This document shows positions 15,478-15,480 of a DNA stretch of 15,480 nucleotides, one piece after another. The stretch's first letter is position 1; every line of letters begins with the position of its first letter. Source of the DNA: DASUZB01 sp036377075 (GTDB lineage: Bacteria; Actinomycetota; CALGFH01); the NCBI GenBank assembly GCA_036377075.1, contig DASUZB010000076.1, positions 1 to 15,480 of the forward strand, written 5' to 3'. The position numbers and the translations under genes were made by a program. A model generated the notes under the pieces. It was not told where the DNA came from and ran no database searches. It was given only the letters and a program-made list of their open reading frames with translations.

Positions 15478-15480
15478 TCT

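Overview
The window is a very GC-rich stretch of bacterial chromosome. Its conserved gene content is a housekeeping block read almost entirely from the minus strand: rpoA, rplQ, truA, rplM, rpsI, glmM, glmS, acpS and the start of nnr. This order is known from Actinomycetota, and the codon use (nearly all third positions G or C) and the long acidic tail on L17 fit that phylum. The sequence does not let me name a class or genus. I saw no mobile element, phage gene, CRISPR array, tRNA or rRNA.

Layout from the right edge, in the direction of transcription. RNA polymerase alpha (rpoA) is followed by rplQ, whose product has an unusually long, highly charged C-terminal extension. Next is truA, which overlaps the rplQ stop and has no ordinary start codon where its protein homology begins. 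A recognisable promoter and a leader with a hairpin precede rplM-rpsI. A plus-strand gene for a zinc-ribbon, Trp-repeat, single-membrane-span protein then sits tail-to-tail with rpsI and head-to-head with glmM, interrupting a run of genes that is usually co-directional. glmM (phosphoglucosamine mutase, probable TTG start) is followed by a small two-span membrane protein. A terminator-like hairpin and a good promoter come next, ahead of a 1055-residue protein with a degenerate class III cyclase domain, a P-loop ATPase and a long helical repeat region. glmS follows after another hairpin. Then come a secreted PQQ-type sugar dehydrogenase with PKD/Ig-like domains, a four-span membrane protein, acpS, and the first 54 codons of nnr. 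The last three are joined by four-base stop/start overlaps.

Functionally, the window combines transcription and translation machinery with UDP-GlcNAc precursor synthesis (GlmS makes glucosamine-6-phosphate and GlmM converts it to glucosamine-1-phosphate), activation of acyl carrier protein (AcpS), and repair of damaged NAD(P)H (Nnr). The accessory genes are the cyclase-like ATPase, the sugar dehydrogenase, the zinc-ribbon membrane protein and two small membrane proteins.

I found no clear new multi-gene system. The points most worth a second look are the cyclase-like domain with an internal deletion and a lost metal ligand, the missing truA start codon, an 8-residue tandem duplication in GlmM, a palindrome translated inside the acpS tail, and the zinc-ribbon gene placed within the rpsI-glmM block.
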